Assembly (NCBI GenBank): GCA_947496185.1
Contig: CANMCD010000005.1
Span: forward strand, 62,001 to 126,000
Source of the DNA: an uncultured Tenacibaculum sp.
GTDB lineage: Bacteria > Bacteroidota > Bacteroidia > Flavobacteriales > Flavobacteriaceae
Length of the DNA: 64,000 bases
Direction: 5' to 3'
Below the pieces are notes generated by a model. The model saw nothing but the letters and a program-made list of their open reading frames with translations. It had not been told where the DNA came from and made no database searches. The first letter of the stretch is position 1, and every line of letters begins with the position of its first letter. The translations under genes and the position numbers were made by a program. Shown here one piece after another: positions 35,634 through 44,248 of the stretch.

Positions 35634-35663
35634 CAAAGGTAATGTTTCTGTAAAATAAAACAA
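35634..35663 (-). promoter_or_regulatory. der promoter (TTG-N19-TACCTTTG)
   Basis: On the minus strand a TTG (35663-35661) is followed after 19 nt by TACCTTTG (35641-35634), a full Bacteroidota -33/-7 match. The der ATG is at 35629, only four bases beyond the box, so transcription should start at about the A of the ATG. The -33 part overlaps the terminator of the upstream gene. Confidence 0.75.
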
Positions 35664-35691
35664 CTATCGATTATTAATCAATAGTTGTTTT
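35657..35691 (-). terminator. Terminator of the choice-of-anchor-I gene
   Basis: AAAACAACTATTGATT on the minus strand pairs with AATCGATAGTTGTTTT with one mismatch and a 3-nt loop, ending in a T-rich tail. It starts 18 nt after the stop of the 35709-37229 gene and runs into the der -33 element. Confidence 0.8.
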
Positions 35692-35708
35692 GTAGTTATT
35701 TAGTTCTT

Positions 35709-37229
35709 TCAATTAATATTTTCGTAGATACTTACGGTGCCACTACCTTCATTAGAAACGATTAATAGGTCTCTTCCTGAAGGGCTATTGCTTGCAGGAA
35801 TTACTAACAAGCCTTCAGGAGATTTGTCTCCTGCGTGTGATAATAAGGTCATAAATAAAGGTACTTTTGGATTAGTAATATCGTATACTAAAACCTGATG
35901 TGTCTTCTCCAATCCAACAAACAATACATAACGTTGGTTGGCTAAATTGAGTATTTCCACATTTTCGGGTTCAGCTCCTTTGTCATCACTTCTTTGGTCG
36001 TCGTTGTTAAATGCGCTTTTTGCCTTTGAAAGTAATTGTGTCGCAATATCATTTCCACTATCATAAACAAGATCTCCGTTTTCTGACCAAATACTAAAAG
36101 AACGTGTACCGTAGGAATAAAGCTGGTCATAATCTCCATCTTTATCAGTATCTCCTATATCTAAAGCTACTTTTAACCGACCTAAATTGGTTTCTAGTTG
36201 GTAGTTTTGTGAAGCTGGGAATTTAGTAGGGTCTAATGAAAGTTCTTTTACTCTTTTTTCATTGATAAAACCGGGTGTCCCTAGATATTCTCTTGAATCA
36301 CCTTCATTGGCAGAAACGATGTATCCCGATCCGTTAATATTGACATAGGCTATGCCATCGGGTTGGTACATGCCATAGACTGGAACTTTTCTTAATTCTT
36401 TTTTATTATCCTTGTCACTTGGGTCAATACTGCTATTACTATCATTATAATCTTTAAAACCTAATGGATATATAGCCTCAATATTTTTGGTAATTAAATT
36501 GATTTTAGCGAGTCCATTATTTTCTTGTAAAGAAACCCAAGCTGTTTTTGAATCGTCGGAAATGGTTATGTATTCGGGTTCAACGTCTTGTGCTAAAGAT
36601 GCATTTGGGCCAAATACTCTAAACCCCTTATTTTCCAAATTTGTTTCCATACTGTTGAATGAAGAGAAATCTAGGGTAGTGACTTGTTTGCTTTCTAGAG
36701 CAATGATACTTACACTCCCTATAGGGTCAATTGTATAGTCTTGATTGGGTTCTCCTTCATTGGCACACACGATAAATTTTCCATCTTTAGAAAAAGTAAC
36801 CATATCGGGTAAAGGGCCTACTTCAAAAGTGTTTTCTAAAGATTGATTTTCGGTATTGTAAATACGTATCTCTCCATTGTTTTGTTTGTTTTTGTTTTCA
36901 ACTGCGACGGCTAGTTTTCCATTATAAGTACTCACACTGTTTGGTGAGCCGTTAGGAATAGGGATGGCGCTTTTTTGAATGGGTTGGTTAAGGTTGGCAA
37001 TATTGTAAACTGAAATTTTAGTTCCTTCTGTATTGACAATGAATAGTTTTTTAGTCTTCGGATCAAAAGTTGAGATTTCGGCAGCACCTTCGCCACCTAC
37101 TTTAATGGTGTTTTTATAGGAAAAATTAACAGTAATTTTAGGGATAATGATATCACTTGTAGTATCATTGCTACAACCGATAGCTAAAAAAATACTTAGG
37201 GAAAAAGCAGTTGCTATAATTTTTTTCAT
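35709..37229 (-). CDS. Choice-of-anchor I family lipoprotein (beta-propeller)
   Basis: A 506-residue lipoprotein: MKKIIATAFSLSIFLAIGC places the lipid on Cys19. The rest is a repeated-blade beta-propeller with GGEGAAEISTFDPKTKKLFIVN, GPLPDMVTFSKDGKFIVCANEGEPN, PDGIAYVNINGSGYIVSANEGDSREY and SPEGLLVIPASNSPSGRDLLIVSNEGSGTVSIYE. These mark the choice-of-anchor-I family (LVIVP-like esterase/phytase-related propellers). Such proteins occur at the surface of marine Bacteroidota, and some relatives are linked to phosphatases. The catalytic role is unproven. It stands alone with its own terminator. Confidence 0.85.
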   Translation of the reverse strand: MKKIIATAFSLSIFLAIGCSNDTTSDIIIPKITVNFSYKNTIKVGGEGAAEISTFDPKTKKLFIVNTEGTKISVYNIANLNQPIQKSAIPIPNGSPNSVSTYNGKLAVAVENKNKQNNGEIRIYNTENQSLENTFEVGPLPDMVTFSKDGKFIVCANEGEPNQDYTIDPIGSVSIIALESKQVTTLDFSSFNSMETNLENKGFRVFGPNASLAQDVEPEYITISDDSKTAWVSLQENNGLAKINLITKNIEAIYPLGFKDYNDSNSSIDPSDKDNKKELRKVPVYGMYQPDGIAYVNINGSGYIVSANEGDSREYLGTPGFINEKRVKELSLDPTKFPASQNYQLETNLGRLKVALDIGDTDKDGDYDQLYSYGTRSFSIWSENGDLVYDSGNDIATQLLSKAKSAFNNDDQRSDDKGAEPENVEILNLANQRYVLFVGLEKTHQVLVYDITNPKVPLFMTLLSHAGDKSPEGLLVIPASNSPSGRDLLIVSNEGSGTVSIYENIN

Positions 37230-37539
37230 GGGGTAATGTAATTAAAGGGTTTATAAAGTATTGTTTGTATCAACCTAATGTTAAAATAGCACACGCATAT
37301 AAACTATTCGTAGTATTGTTTTTGAGTAAGGAATGATGATTGTATTTTTTCAATCTTCTCAATAAACAAGTAGGCCAATTAGTATACATATTGTTACTAT
37401 AGAGCTCAGCTGATATGATCTCTAACAATGTGTTATTAAGCTTGTATAGTGTCATAACACACAATTAGGGGTTATATAAACCGCTAAAAAAAGGGAGTCC
37501 CTAAATATAAAAAAAATGTTTTAGTAAAGTGTTGTTTGT
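37230..37539. other. Spacer between choice-of-anchor-I gene and era
   Basis: 310 bp. A loose stem (CATATTGTT with AACAATGTG, about 37386-37433) and the near-palindrome AGGGAGTCCCT (about 37491-37502) were seen. Neither has a clear terminator tail. No gene was recognised. Confidence 0.4.
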
Positions 37540-38421
37540 CTAGTCTTTATATCCAAAACGTTTTAACTGTTTGTCACTCGATCGCCAATTTTTATTGACT
37601 TTTACGTATAAATCAAGAAAAACTTTTTTACTAAAAAAAAATTCCAAATCTTTTCGAGCTTCTGTTCCTACTCGTTTTATAGCAGATCCCTTATGACCAA
37701 TGATAATACCTTTTTGAGTATCTCGTTCAACCATGATTACCGATCGTATTTTGATAATATTATCTTCTTCAATAAAACTTTCTGTTTCTACTTCAACGGA
37801 ATAAGGTATTTCTTTTTTGTAATGTTGGAGTATTTTTTCTCGAATGGTTTCGTTCACAAAGAAACGTTCAGGTTTGTCTGTTAATTGATCTTTAGGGTAG
37901 AAGGGAGGAGCTTCAGGTAAAAGCTCAATAATTTTATAGAAAACTGTTTCTACATTGAACTTTTCCAATGCAGATATTACATAGACAAATGAGTTGGGAA
38001 CTTTACTTTTCCAATAATCAATTTTTTCTTGTACTTCCTCTTGGTTGGATTTGTCTATTTTGTTTAATAAAAGAATCACAGGAATGTCACTATGGACGAT
38101 TCGTTTGAAAAAGGCTTCACTTTTGAGTTCTTTTTCACCTATTTCGACCATATAGATCAGGATGTCGGCATCTTCAAAAGCAGATTTTACAAAATCCATC
38201 ATGGACTCTTGAAGTTCATATGCCGGGTTGATGATACCGGGTGTGTCTGAAAAAACAACTTGATAGTCCTCATCATTCACAATTCCCAAAATACGATGTC
38301 TGGTCGTTTGGGCTTTTGAGGTAATGATTGACAATTTTTCCCCTACAAGGGCATTCATCAAGGTTGATTTTCCAACATTTGGATTTCCAATGATGTTTAC
38401 GAATCCTGCTTTATGTGTCAT
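37540..38421 (-). CDS. era: GTPase Era
   Basis: A 293-residue GTPase with GNPNVGKST (P-loop, residues 12-20), TTRHRILGI, DTPG, NKID, and a C-terminal KH domain with ERDTQKGIIIGHKGSAIKRVGTEARKDLE. Era binds the 16S rRNA 3' end and is needed for 30S maturation. In Bacteroidota that rRNA end is also the target of bS21. The -7 box TATATTTG lies four bases before the ATG, which suggests a leaderless mRNA. Confidence 0.97.
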   Translation of the reverse strand: MTHKAGFVNIIGNPNVGKSTLMNALVGEKLSIITSKAQTTRHRILGIVNDEDYQVVFSDTPGIINPAYELQESMMDFVKSAFEDADILIYMVEIGEKELKSEAFFKRIVHSDIPVILLLNKIDKSNQEEVQEKIDYWKSKVPNSFVYVISALEKFNVETVFYKIIELLPEAPPFYPKDQLTDKPERFFVNETIREKILQHYKKEIPYSVEVETESFIEEDNIIKIRSVIMVERDTQKGIIIGHKGSAIKRVGTEARKDLEFFFSKKVFLDLYVKVNKNWRSSDKQLKRFGYKD

Positions 38422-38425
38422 GATG

Positions 38426-38433
38426 CAAATATA
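38426..38433 (-). promoter_or_regulatory. era -7 box adjoining the start codon
   Basis: TATATTTG on the minus strand (38433 to 38426) is followed by only CATC before the ATG at 38421. The expected start of transcription is at or within a few bases of the ATG. A clear TTG -33 element is not seen. Confidence 0.6.
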
Positions 38434-38534
38434 GATGGTTTTTTAATAATATGTTTTATAGGGAGGTTACACTGCCCATAAAAAATAAGTAGGAAAAAAA
38501 ATGAAGTTACTAGTTATTTTATGAATAAAAAAAT

Positions 38535-38542
38535 TATATTTG
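38535..38542 (+). promoter_or_regulatory. Promoter -7 box of tRNA-fMet
   Basis: TATATTTG, followed by GCAACC, lies 11 nt before the tRNA 5' end, the expected spacing for a tRNA promoter. A -33 TTG is not evident. Confidence 0.65.
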
Positions 38543-38553
38543 CAACCGAAAAT

Positions 38554-38626
<73 letters not shown>

Positions 38627-38636
38627 CTTAAGTAAT

Positions 38637-38669
38637 AAGGCTTTCAAGAAATTGAGAGCCTTTTTTATT
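38637..38669 (+). terminator. tRNA-fMet terminator
   Basis: AAGGCT pairs with AGCCTT, extended by TCAA/TTGA after a one-base mismatch, followed by TTTTTTATTTTTT. It lies 10 nt after the tRNA. Confidence 0.85.
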
Positions 38670-38692
38670 TTTTGCCTAACATAATAAAGTAA

Positions 38693-39175
38693 TTAGTGTT
38701 TTTCTGATTGTTTTTTTAACGCTTTATTTAGTTTTTCATAAGCTTTTTCAAGAGGTTTTGGATTCCAAAAGTTTACACCTATTCCACTGTAATGTTCATT
38801 AATGATTACTTTGGTCGTATTACCTTGAGGTTCTAAAATATATTTATGATTGTAAGCTAAAATAAACGGATAACCACCAGCTTGATTTAATAATTTGTTT
38901 GGAATTATTTGCTTCACAGTTATAGGAACTTCATAAGAGTTATTATCTTCTTGAGTGAATTTATAAGTTACTTTATTGCCCACTTTTATATATCCTTTTA
39001 CTAATTGCATTGTTGGATTCCATTTGGGATAAGCACTTGTATTTGTTAATACTTGCCAGATTTTTTCAGATGAAGCGTTAATGGTAATTTCGTGACGTAC
39101 AGATTTTTTTCCAGTGAAAATTAATATTATAAGAATTACCACTATTACGAGTAAGATTATAAGAAACTTATTCAT
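38693..39175 (-). CDS. SRPBCC (START-like) domain membrane-anchored protein
   Basis: A 160-residue protein. An N-terminal TM helix (about 3-20) leads to a START/Bet v1-like domain: EITINASSEKIWQVLTNTSAYPKWNPTMQLVKGYIKVGNKVTYKF, as in SRPBCC proteins that bind hydrophobic ligands. Lipid or polyketide handling is possible. It is the last of three minus-strand genes (AraC regulator, hydrolase, SRPBCC) separated by 18 and 5 nt, so it is probably induced together with them. Confidence 0.75.
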   Translation of the reverse strand: MNKFLIILLVIVVILIILIFTGKKSVRHEITINASSEKIWQVLTNTSAYPKWNPTMQLVKGYIKVGNKVTYKFTQEDNNSYEVPITVKQIIPNKLLNQAGGYPFILAYNHKYILEPQGNTTKVIINEHYSGIGVNFWNPKPLEKAYEKLNKALKKQSEKH

Positions 39176-39180
39176 AAGCT

Positions 39181-40065
39181 CTATTTTAAATATTTATTAA
39201 ACCACCTTACAATAGGTTTTGGATTTGTGCCTAACCATTCGTATGCTGCGGCGCGTTTTTTTTCTAAATCGAGCCACATTATTTCTTTTTCAACCATTAA
39301 ATCATTGTAATATTGTTTTACCATATTAATGTCGGTCATGTTATCATTTTTATTTTGAATGACTAATGTTGGTGCCAAAATATCTTTCACATAAGGTAAA
39401 AAACTATCCCCTGTAAGGTCAATATTACGTTTCTTTTTACTGTATTTGCTTCCCGAATTTACCATAAACATTGGTAACCCCATATTGGTAACAAAATAAT
39501 CGTAGGTTAATGGTTGTACTGAAATCATTGCTTTTATGTTTTTAAATTGCTTCATTTCAGGCTCTAATCCGAAAGCAAAAGTACTTGCAGCTTGTCCCAT
39601 ACAAATGCTTAATAACCCTATGTTGGCATTGTTGTAATCGGGGTGATTTGTAATGTATTTAATTGCAGCAACGGTATCTTTTCGTTCTTCTTTTCCCCAA
39701 GTAATCCAGCCTTTGTGTTCGCTTTTGCCGTGGTTTCTCATATCATATAATAACACAGCGTAACCTTCATCTATTAAATATTTTACTTGTCTTAAAAACT
39801 GGATGTCTTTATTCCATAGTGATTTTTCCATCATTCCTTTACCTTTTACAGTAAAACCACAGCGCGAACATTGCACGCCAAAATGTGATTGGATAATCAC
39901 TTTATCTGTCGCTTCCTTTGGTTTTACCAACCACCCCGAAAGTGTAAAGTTGTCTTCAGTTTTAAAAATTACATCTTTGTAATTTAAACCATATTTTTCG
40001 GGTGTTTCAAATACAGGTGATTTCCCTGGTTTAATCATCATATCTGATATCATTTTTCCGAACAT
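39181..40065 (-). CDS. Alpha/beta hydrolase with Cys at the nucleophile position
   Basis: A 294-residue alpha/beta-hydrolase-fold protein: GYAVLLYDMRNHGKSEHKGWITWGKEERKDTVAAIKYI is the typical strand 4-helix B region. The nucleophile elbow reads LLSICMGQAAS, so Cys (about 143) replaces the usual Ser, as in dienelactone hydrolases. The acid may be Asp in QNKNDNMTD. The C-terminal His expected in the fold is not evident (the corresponding region reads DLEKKRAAAYEW). The enzyme may therefore be inactive or use another mechanism. It is encoded 18 nt after an AraC regulator. Confidence 0.7.
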   Translation of the reverse strand: MFGKMISDMMIKPGKSPVFETPEKYGLNYKDVIFKTEDNFTLSGWLVKPKEATDKVIIQSHFGVQCSRCGFTVKGKGMMEKSLWNKDIQFLRQVKYLIDEGYAVLLYDMRNHGKSEHKGWITWGKEERKDTVAAIKYITNHPDYNNANIGLLSICMGQAASTFAFGLEPEMKQFKNIKAMISVQPLTYDYFVTNMGLPMFMVNSGSKYSKKKRNIDLTGDSFLPYVKDILAPTLVIQNKNDNMTDINMVKQYYNDLMVEKEIMWLDLEKKRAAAYEWLGTNPKPIVRWFNKYLK

Positions 40066-40083
40066 AATTACTTTGTTTTAATG

Positions 40084-40992
40084 TTAATTTTGAAGTCTAT
40101 ACTTTATAGGGCTTATACCTGTTTGTTTTTTAAATAATTTACTAAAATGTTGTGGGTAATCAAACCCTAAATCGTAAGCAATTTCGCTAATATTTTGGGT
40201 TGAATTTAGTAACTTGTTTTTGGCAATATTTATTATAATTGCATAAATGTGGTCCTTTGCCGATTTCCCTGTTTCTTTTTTTAATAAATCGCTTAAATAA
40301 TTGGGAGACATATTCAATTGTTCACCACAGTATTTTACACTTGGCAACCCTAATTCTGTTGGTTTGTTAGATAAAAAATAATCTTTTAAGAACGTTTCAA
40401 AATCGCTTATGTGGTCTTGGTGTAAATTAGTACGTATGTAAAATTGGCGGTCGTAATAACGATTGCAATAATCTAATAGTAATTCAATAGTAGAAATAAT
40501 TAATTTTTGACTATGTTTATCAATGTTTTGATTGATTTCGGTTTCGATTTTTAAAACCAAATCGGTTAAAATTACTTTTTCATCTTCTGATAAATGTAAA
40601 GCTTCATGCAATTCATAATCGAAAAATGAATATTTATTAATAGTTTTTCCCAATTCTGATTTTCTAATTAAATCGGGGTGAAAAACTAGCATCCAACCTT
40701 TGGCATCTTTGGTAACTTGTTTATCTGTTATTGATAATACTTGGTTGGGTTTTGAAAACACCATTGTGCCATCTGTAAAATCGTAGCTATTCCTACCGTA
40801 ATCTAATTTGCCTTGTACACCATCTTTTAATGAAACAATAAATAAGTTTGTGTTGTATTTTACGCCAAAATAGGTTTCAAAATCTGGCATGTCTTTCGCC
40901 CACATTATCGTAACCAATGGATGTTTTGGCGACAAAAAGCCGAACATTTTATTGGCTTGTGCTATAGATGTTACATGTATGATTTCTGACAT
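40084..40992 (-). CDS. AraC family transcriptional regulator
   Basis: About 302 residues from the ATG at 40992, chosen instead of an ATG 63 nt upstream because MSEIIHVTSIAQANKMFG is a typical start and the preceding 21 residues are hydrophobic and unlike the family. The N-terminal sensor is cupin-like (GRNSYDFTDGTMVFSKPNQVLSI). The C-terminal AraC/XylS double HTH contains LKKETGKSAKDHI and ISEIAYDLGFDYPQHFSKLFKKQTGISPIKYR. It is likely to control the two downstream genes. The gene order resembles laterally acquired stress or detoxification modules. Confidence 0.88.
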   Translation of the reverse strand: MSEIIHVTSIAQANKMFGFLSPKHPLVTIMWAKDMPDFETYFGVKYNTNLFIVSLKDGVQGKLDYGRNSYDFTDGTMVFSKPNQVLSITDKQVTKDAKGWMLVFHPDLIRKSELGKTINKYSFFDYELHEALHLSEDEKVILTDLVLKIETEINQNIDKHSQKLIISTIELLLDYCNRYYDRQFYIRTNLHQDHISDFETFLKDYFLSNKPTELGLPSVKYCGEQLNMSPNYLSDLLKKETGKSAKDHIYAIIINIAKNKLLNSTQNISEIAYDLGFDYPQHFSKLFKKQTGISPIKYRLQN

Positions 40993-41377
40993 TTTTTCTA
41001 TGTTTTTACATTGTAAATTTAGCATAAGACTGATTGATAAGTATATATATATCACAGATTTTTGTATATATTTTACAGATTATATAAAATATTTGTCATC
41101 AAAGAATTGGAAAAACAAAAGCATGAATTGTTTTGGTGTGTTTTCGTAATACTTTTTTACTACTAGATATTTCTAACTATGATATTTTTCAAAAAGAAAA
41201 TTTTATTTTCTAAAAAATAGATTTAATATGAATTGCGAAAAAGTCAACAAGACACCTACAAAAATCGTTTTGAAAATAATGAACAATAAAGCTTTGGGTA
41301 AGTATTTAGATGATTGTAAACAATAGTATGAAAACCTATTACGAGATAAACATAACCCTAGTTTTTTTCAGTTTATA
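40993..41377. other. Spacer upstream of the AraC-hydrolase operon
   Basis: 385 bp, A/T-rich, presumed to hold the promoter of the AraC operon. A 32-codon plus-strand frame (41228-41326, MNCEKVNKTP...) was seen but has no supporting leader or family. Confidence 0.4.
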
Positions 41378-41764
41378 TTATTTAAATTCACTAGCTATTG
41401 GAAACTGTATTTTTAGTACGGATTCTTGATGTAAGTCATTTTTTATTAACTCAATAATTGAATCAATTTTTACATTTTCAGATACTGATTTTTTATGAAT
41501 GTAAATTAGGATCGATGTTTTTTCGTGAAACTTTACTCCTTTAGAATTTTTCCAAAAGCCATTTCCTTTTATTTCGGTGTATCCGTCAATGATATTGTTA
41601 AGTTTGTCATTTTTGAAACGTAACCATTGGTCTTCTATGTTATTTCCGTTTTTGTCAGTTAGTCCTATATAAAGTTCCGTTCTGATTTTAGTATTTGAGT
41701 TATTGCAGGATAATGTGATTAAAGAAAATATGATTAGAATAATTAAATGCTTGTAAATATTCAT
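41378..41764 (-). CDS. DUF3574-like lipoprotein
   Basis: A 128-residue lipoprotein (MNIYKHLIILIIFSLITLSC, Cys20). The mature part ELYIGLTDKNGNNIEDQWLRF, GYTEIKGNGFW and HQESVLKIQFP matches the pattern of DUF3574 (ELYFG..., DG.T...G.W, F.QESVL). The function is unknown. It is isolated: the neighbours are an AraC operon downstream and a uracil-DNA-glycosylase-like gene upstream, each more than 200 bp away. Confidence 0.65.
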   Translation of the reverse strand: MNIYKHLIILIIFSLITLSCNNSNTKIRTELYIGLTDKNGNNIEDQWLRFKNDKLNNIIDGYTEIKGNGFWKNSKGVKFHEKTSILIYIHKKSVSENVKIDSIIELIKNDLHQESVLKIQFPIASEFK

Positions 41765-41978
41765 AACGAAGTTGGTTTAGACTTTTTATATAGGTTATTA
41801 TGAAGGTTAGATTTGTCTTGCGAAATATAAGTAAAACCAATTTAGACTATCGGATAAATATTGAAAAATAAACCTAAATCAAGTTTTTATAAGTAAAGCA
41901 TTGCTTCTTAATAGTTAGTATTTAATTTAAAATTGTTTTAAGAAGTAAAAGTATCACACCCAATAAACCTAAAAATCA

Positions 41979-42548
41979 TTAACAAACCTCAGCTATAGTA
42001 CTTTGTAAAAATGGGAGTACATCGCTTTCAAACCATTTATTTTTCTTTAACCATATATTGTTTCTAGGAGAGGGATGTGGTAATGGGAGGTAAAGAGGAA
42101 GGTAATTATTGTAGTTTCTTACAGTTTCAGTAAGGGTTTTTAATCGTTTTTTACCTAAATAATAATTTTGAGCATAACTGCCAATTAAAAGAAAAAGTTT
42201 TAGGTGAGGCATTTGGCTAAATAATTTTTTATGCCATAAAGGAGCGCATTCTTTTCTGGGTGGAAGGTCGCCTGTTTTTCCTTTTCCAGGATAACAAAAA
42301 CCCATAGGAACAATGGCAAATATTTCAGGATTGTAAAAAAGAGAATCGTTTATACCTAACCATTCCCTTAAACGTTCCCCACTTTTATCATCCCACGGAA
42401 TTCCTGTCTTATGAACAATACTACCTGGGGCTTGACCTATAATGGCTATTTTGCTATTTATAGATGCATTTAGTACGGGATTCACCCCATTTATCAGATG
42501 AGGTATACAAACTTCACATTGTTTAATTTCTTTAAGTAAACACTGCAT
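41979..42548 (-). CDS. Uracil-DNA glycosylase family protein
   Basis: A 189-residue protein with IIGQAPGSIVHKTGIPWDDKSGERLREWLG and LPLPHPSPRNNIW. These are the GxAPG water-activating and HPSP.RN active-site motifs of the UDG superfamily (family 4/5-like or the uracil-DNA-glycosylase-like UdgX branch). An early CEVCIPHL supplies two Cys, and HL continues, but a complete four-Cys Fe-S set is not obvious. It would remove uracil or other damaged bases, or be a distant relative with an altered substrate. It lies 23 nt downstream of a cysteine-synthase-like gene on the same strand. Confidence 0.8.
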   Translation of the reverse strand: MQCLLKEIKQCEVCIPHLINGVNPVLNASINSKIAIIGQAPGSIVHKTGIPWDDKSGERLREWLGINDSLFYNPEIFAIVPMGFCYPGKGKTGDLPPRKECAPLWHKKLFSQMPHLKLFLLIGSYAQNYYLGKKRLKTLTETVRNYNNYLPLYLPLPHPSPRNNIWLKKNKWFESDVLPFLQSTIAEVC

Positions 42549-42571
42549 AATAAATTATCAAATTAGTGTTT

Positions 42572-43483
42572 TTATTTATACAAATCCCCATTCAAATACT
42601 TAAGTCCAGAATCACAAACTACTGTTACAATAGTTTTTCCTTTTCCAATTATTTTTGCTCTTTGTAAAGCAGCCCAAACATTAGCTCCAGAGGTAATTCC
42701 ACCAAAAACCCCCTCTATTCTAGCTAATTTTCTAGCGGTTTTGTATGCATCTTCATCTTTTACCGCGATTATTTCATCTGCTAAATCTATTCGATAGATG
42801 TCGGGAATAAACCCAGCCCCCATTCCTTCAAGCCTATGTGTACCAGTGGTGTCACCGCCTGATAACGTTCTAACATTATAGGGCTCTATTGGAATACACC
42901 TAATTTGGGGTATTTCTTTCTTAAATATTTCTGAGTTTCCTGAAAAACAGCCTCCCGTTCCTACGCCCGCTATAAATTCGTGTATGTTTGTACCCAAAAC
43001 AGCCATTATTTCATTAGCCATTTTATGATAAGCATTCCGATTGTCAATATTTTTAAATTGGTCTGTGTAGAAAGTGTTAGGTTGCTTTGCAATTTCTCTA
43101 ACTTTTTTGACAGCTTTATCTATAACTTCGGCAGTAATGCTTCCATTTTTACTAGGAATTAAATCTAGGGTGGCTCCAAAGGCTCTCATGGTTTGTAATT
43201 TTTCTTTTGCAAAGGCATCAGAGGTAACAAAATGTGCTTTGTATCCCTTGGCAGAACATATCATTGCTAAGGAACTGCCTGTACTTCCACCTGTGTAATC
43301 AACTATAGTACCACCTTTTTTTAATTCTCCACGTTTTTCTGCGCCTTCAATCATCGAGAGCGCCATTCTATCTTTCATACTTCCTGTAGGGTTGGCTCCT
43401 TCAAATTTGACATAGACATCCGCACTATTTGCATCCGTCAGGTGTTTTAATTTAATAAGTGGTGTATTTCCGATTCCTTCCAT
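42572..43483 (-). CDS. PLP-dependent cysteine synthase family protein
   Basis: A 303-residue fold-type II PLP enzyme: IGNTPLIKL at the start, the Schiff-base Lys37 in NPTGSMKDRM, DYTGGSTGSSLAMICSAKGY (substrate loop), GVGTGGCFSG (phosphate-binding loop) and CDSGLKYL (Ser near PLP N1). This is the cysteine synthase/cystathionine beta-synthase fold. The tail TVVCDSGLKYLNGDLY matches bacterial members acting on O-acetylserine or related substrates. Exact specificity (CysK, CBS-like or other) is not resolved. No sulphur-assimilation genes adjoin. Confidence 0.85.
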   Translation of the reverse strand: MEGIGNTPLIKLKHLTDANSADVYVKFEGANPTGSMKDRMALSMIEGAEKRGELKKGGTIVDYTGGSTGSSLAMICSAKGYKAHFVTSDAFAKEKLQTMRAFGATLDLIPSKNGSITAEVIDKAVKKVREIAKQPNTFYTDQFKNIDNRNAYHKMANEIMAVLGTNIHEFIAGVGTGGCFSGNSEIFKKEIPQIRCIPIEPYNVRTLSGGDTTGTHRLEGMGAGFIPDIYRIDLADEIIAVKDEDAYKTARKLARIEGVFGGITSGANVWAALQRAKIIGKGKTIVTVVCDSGLKYLNGDLYK

Positions 43484-43678
43484 TTGGTGTTAAATAATTT
43501 GTTTAAGAAGTGTTTAGGTGTTTTAAAGGTATTGATATTTTGTCAAACTTAATATGTAATGTTTTTTATATGTGTTATGTATTTTAATAAAGATGAAATA
43601 TTCAAGCTGTTTAAAAAGTTTTTGATTTTTAGTTTAGTACCGTTTAGCTGTACCAATTTTATATTGAACTATTTAAGT

Positions 43679-44188
43679 TTATTTTTTGTTTTGTGTCAGT
43701 TTTTGTTTTTTTCTAGGGTGTACTTCTCCTTTTTCAATATAATATTTTAGTTCTTCTAATAATTCGTTATAACTTTTTGTAAATCCTTTTTTAATTAAGG
43801 GGTAAAGAAGATATCCTTTCCATGTCAGTTGAATATCTGCATCCAATACAATTTCTGTTTTGTTGTTAGCTATTTTGTGTAGATGAGAGCTAAATAGATT
43901 TCGTTTTAGAGGGATCGGTACATTTTTAGGAACCACTTCGAGATTCATTTTATAATTAGTTTGATCATAAAGTGTGATATCTTCAATGGCTTTTGGACCG
44001 TCAGGATTTGGTGTAAAATTGCATACTCGACCAATCATAGGAGCATCTTTAGTTTTTGTTCCTGTAGCTTTCTGGATGGTGTGATCTACCTGAGCCATCC
44101 AATCTCCAGCTTTATCAAATTCTTCTGCCCATACTTTCCAAACTGTGTCGATAGATTTATTAATTGTAATTTTCTTAGTGATTTTCAT
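43679..44188 (-). CDS. SRPBCC family protein
   Basis: A 169-residue protein with a START/Bet v1-like domain: KKITINKSIDTVWKVWAEEFDKAGDWMAQVDHTIQKATG and a C-terminal long helix (GYLLYPLIKKGFTKSYNELLEELKYYIEKG). It has no TM at the N-terminus, unlike the one at 38693. It lies 60 nt downstream of the DUF4345-like gene, in the same direction, and the two may be co-transcribed. The ligand is unknown. Confidence 0.75.
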   Translation of the reverse strand: MKITKKITINKSIDTVWKVWAEEFDKAGDWMAQVDHTIQKATGTKTKDAPMIGRVCNFTPNPDGPKAIEDITLYDQTNYKMNLEVVPKNVPIPLKRNLFSSHLHKIANNKTEIVLDADIQLTWKGYLLYPLIKKGFTKSYNELLEELKYYIEKGEVHPRKKQKLTQNKK

Positions 44189-44248
44189 TTTATATGTTGT
44201 TTAGGTTTATACTATTTCTAATAACAAAAGAGGTTGTTTAATGCATGA

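Noticed and set aside
37270-37464. 64-codon minus-strand frame in the spacer before era
   Set aside because: Composition is not protein-like, no promoter or SD is seen, and no family was recognised.
41228-41326. 32-codon frame MNCEKVNKTP...
   Set aside because: No leader signal, no family and no neighbour support; a chance frame in A/T-rich spacer is likely.
43559-43750. 63-codon plus-strand Phe-rich frame
   Set aside because: Overlaps the SRPBCC gene end on the other strand and mirrors T-rich sequence.
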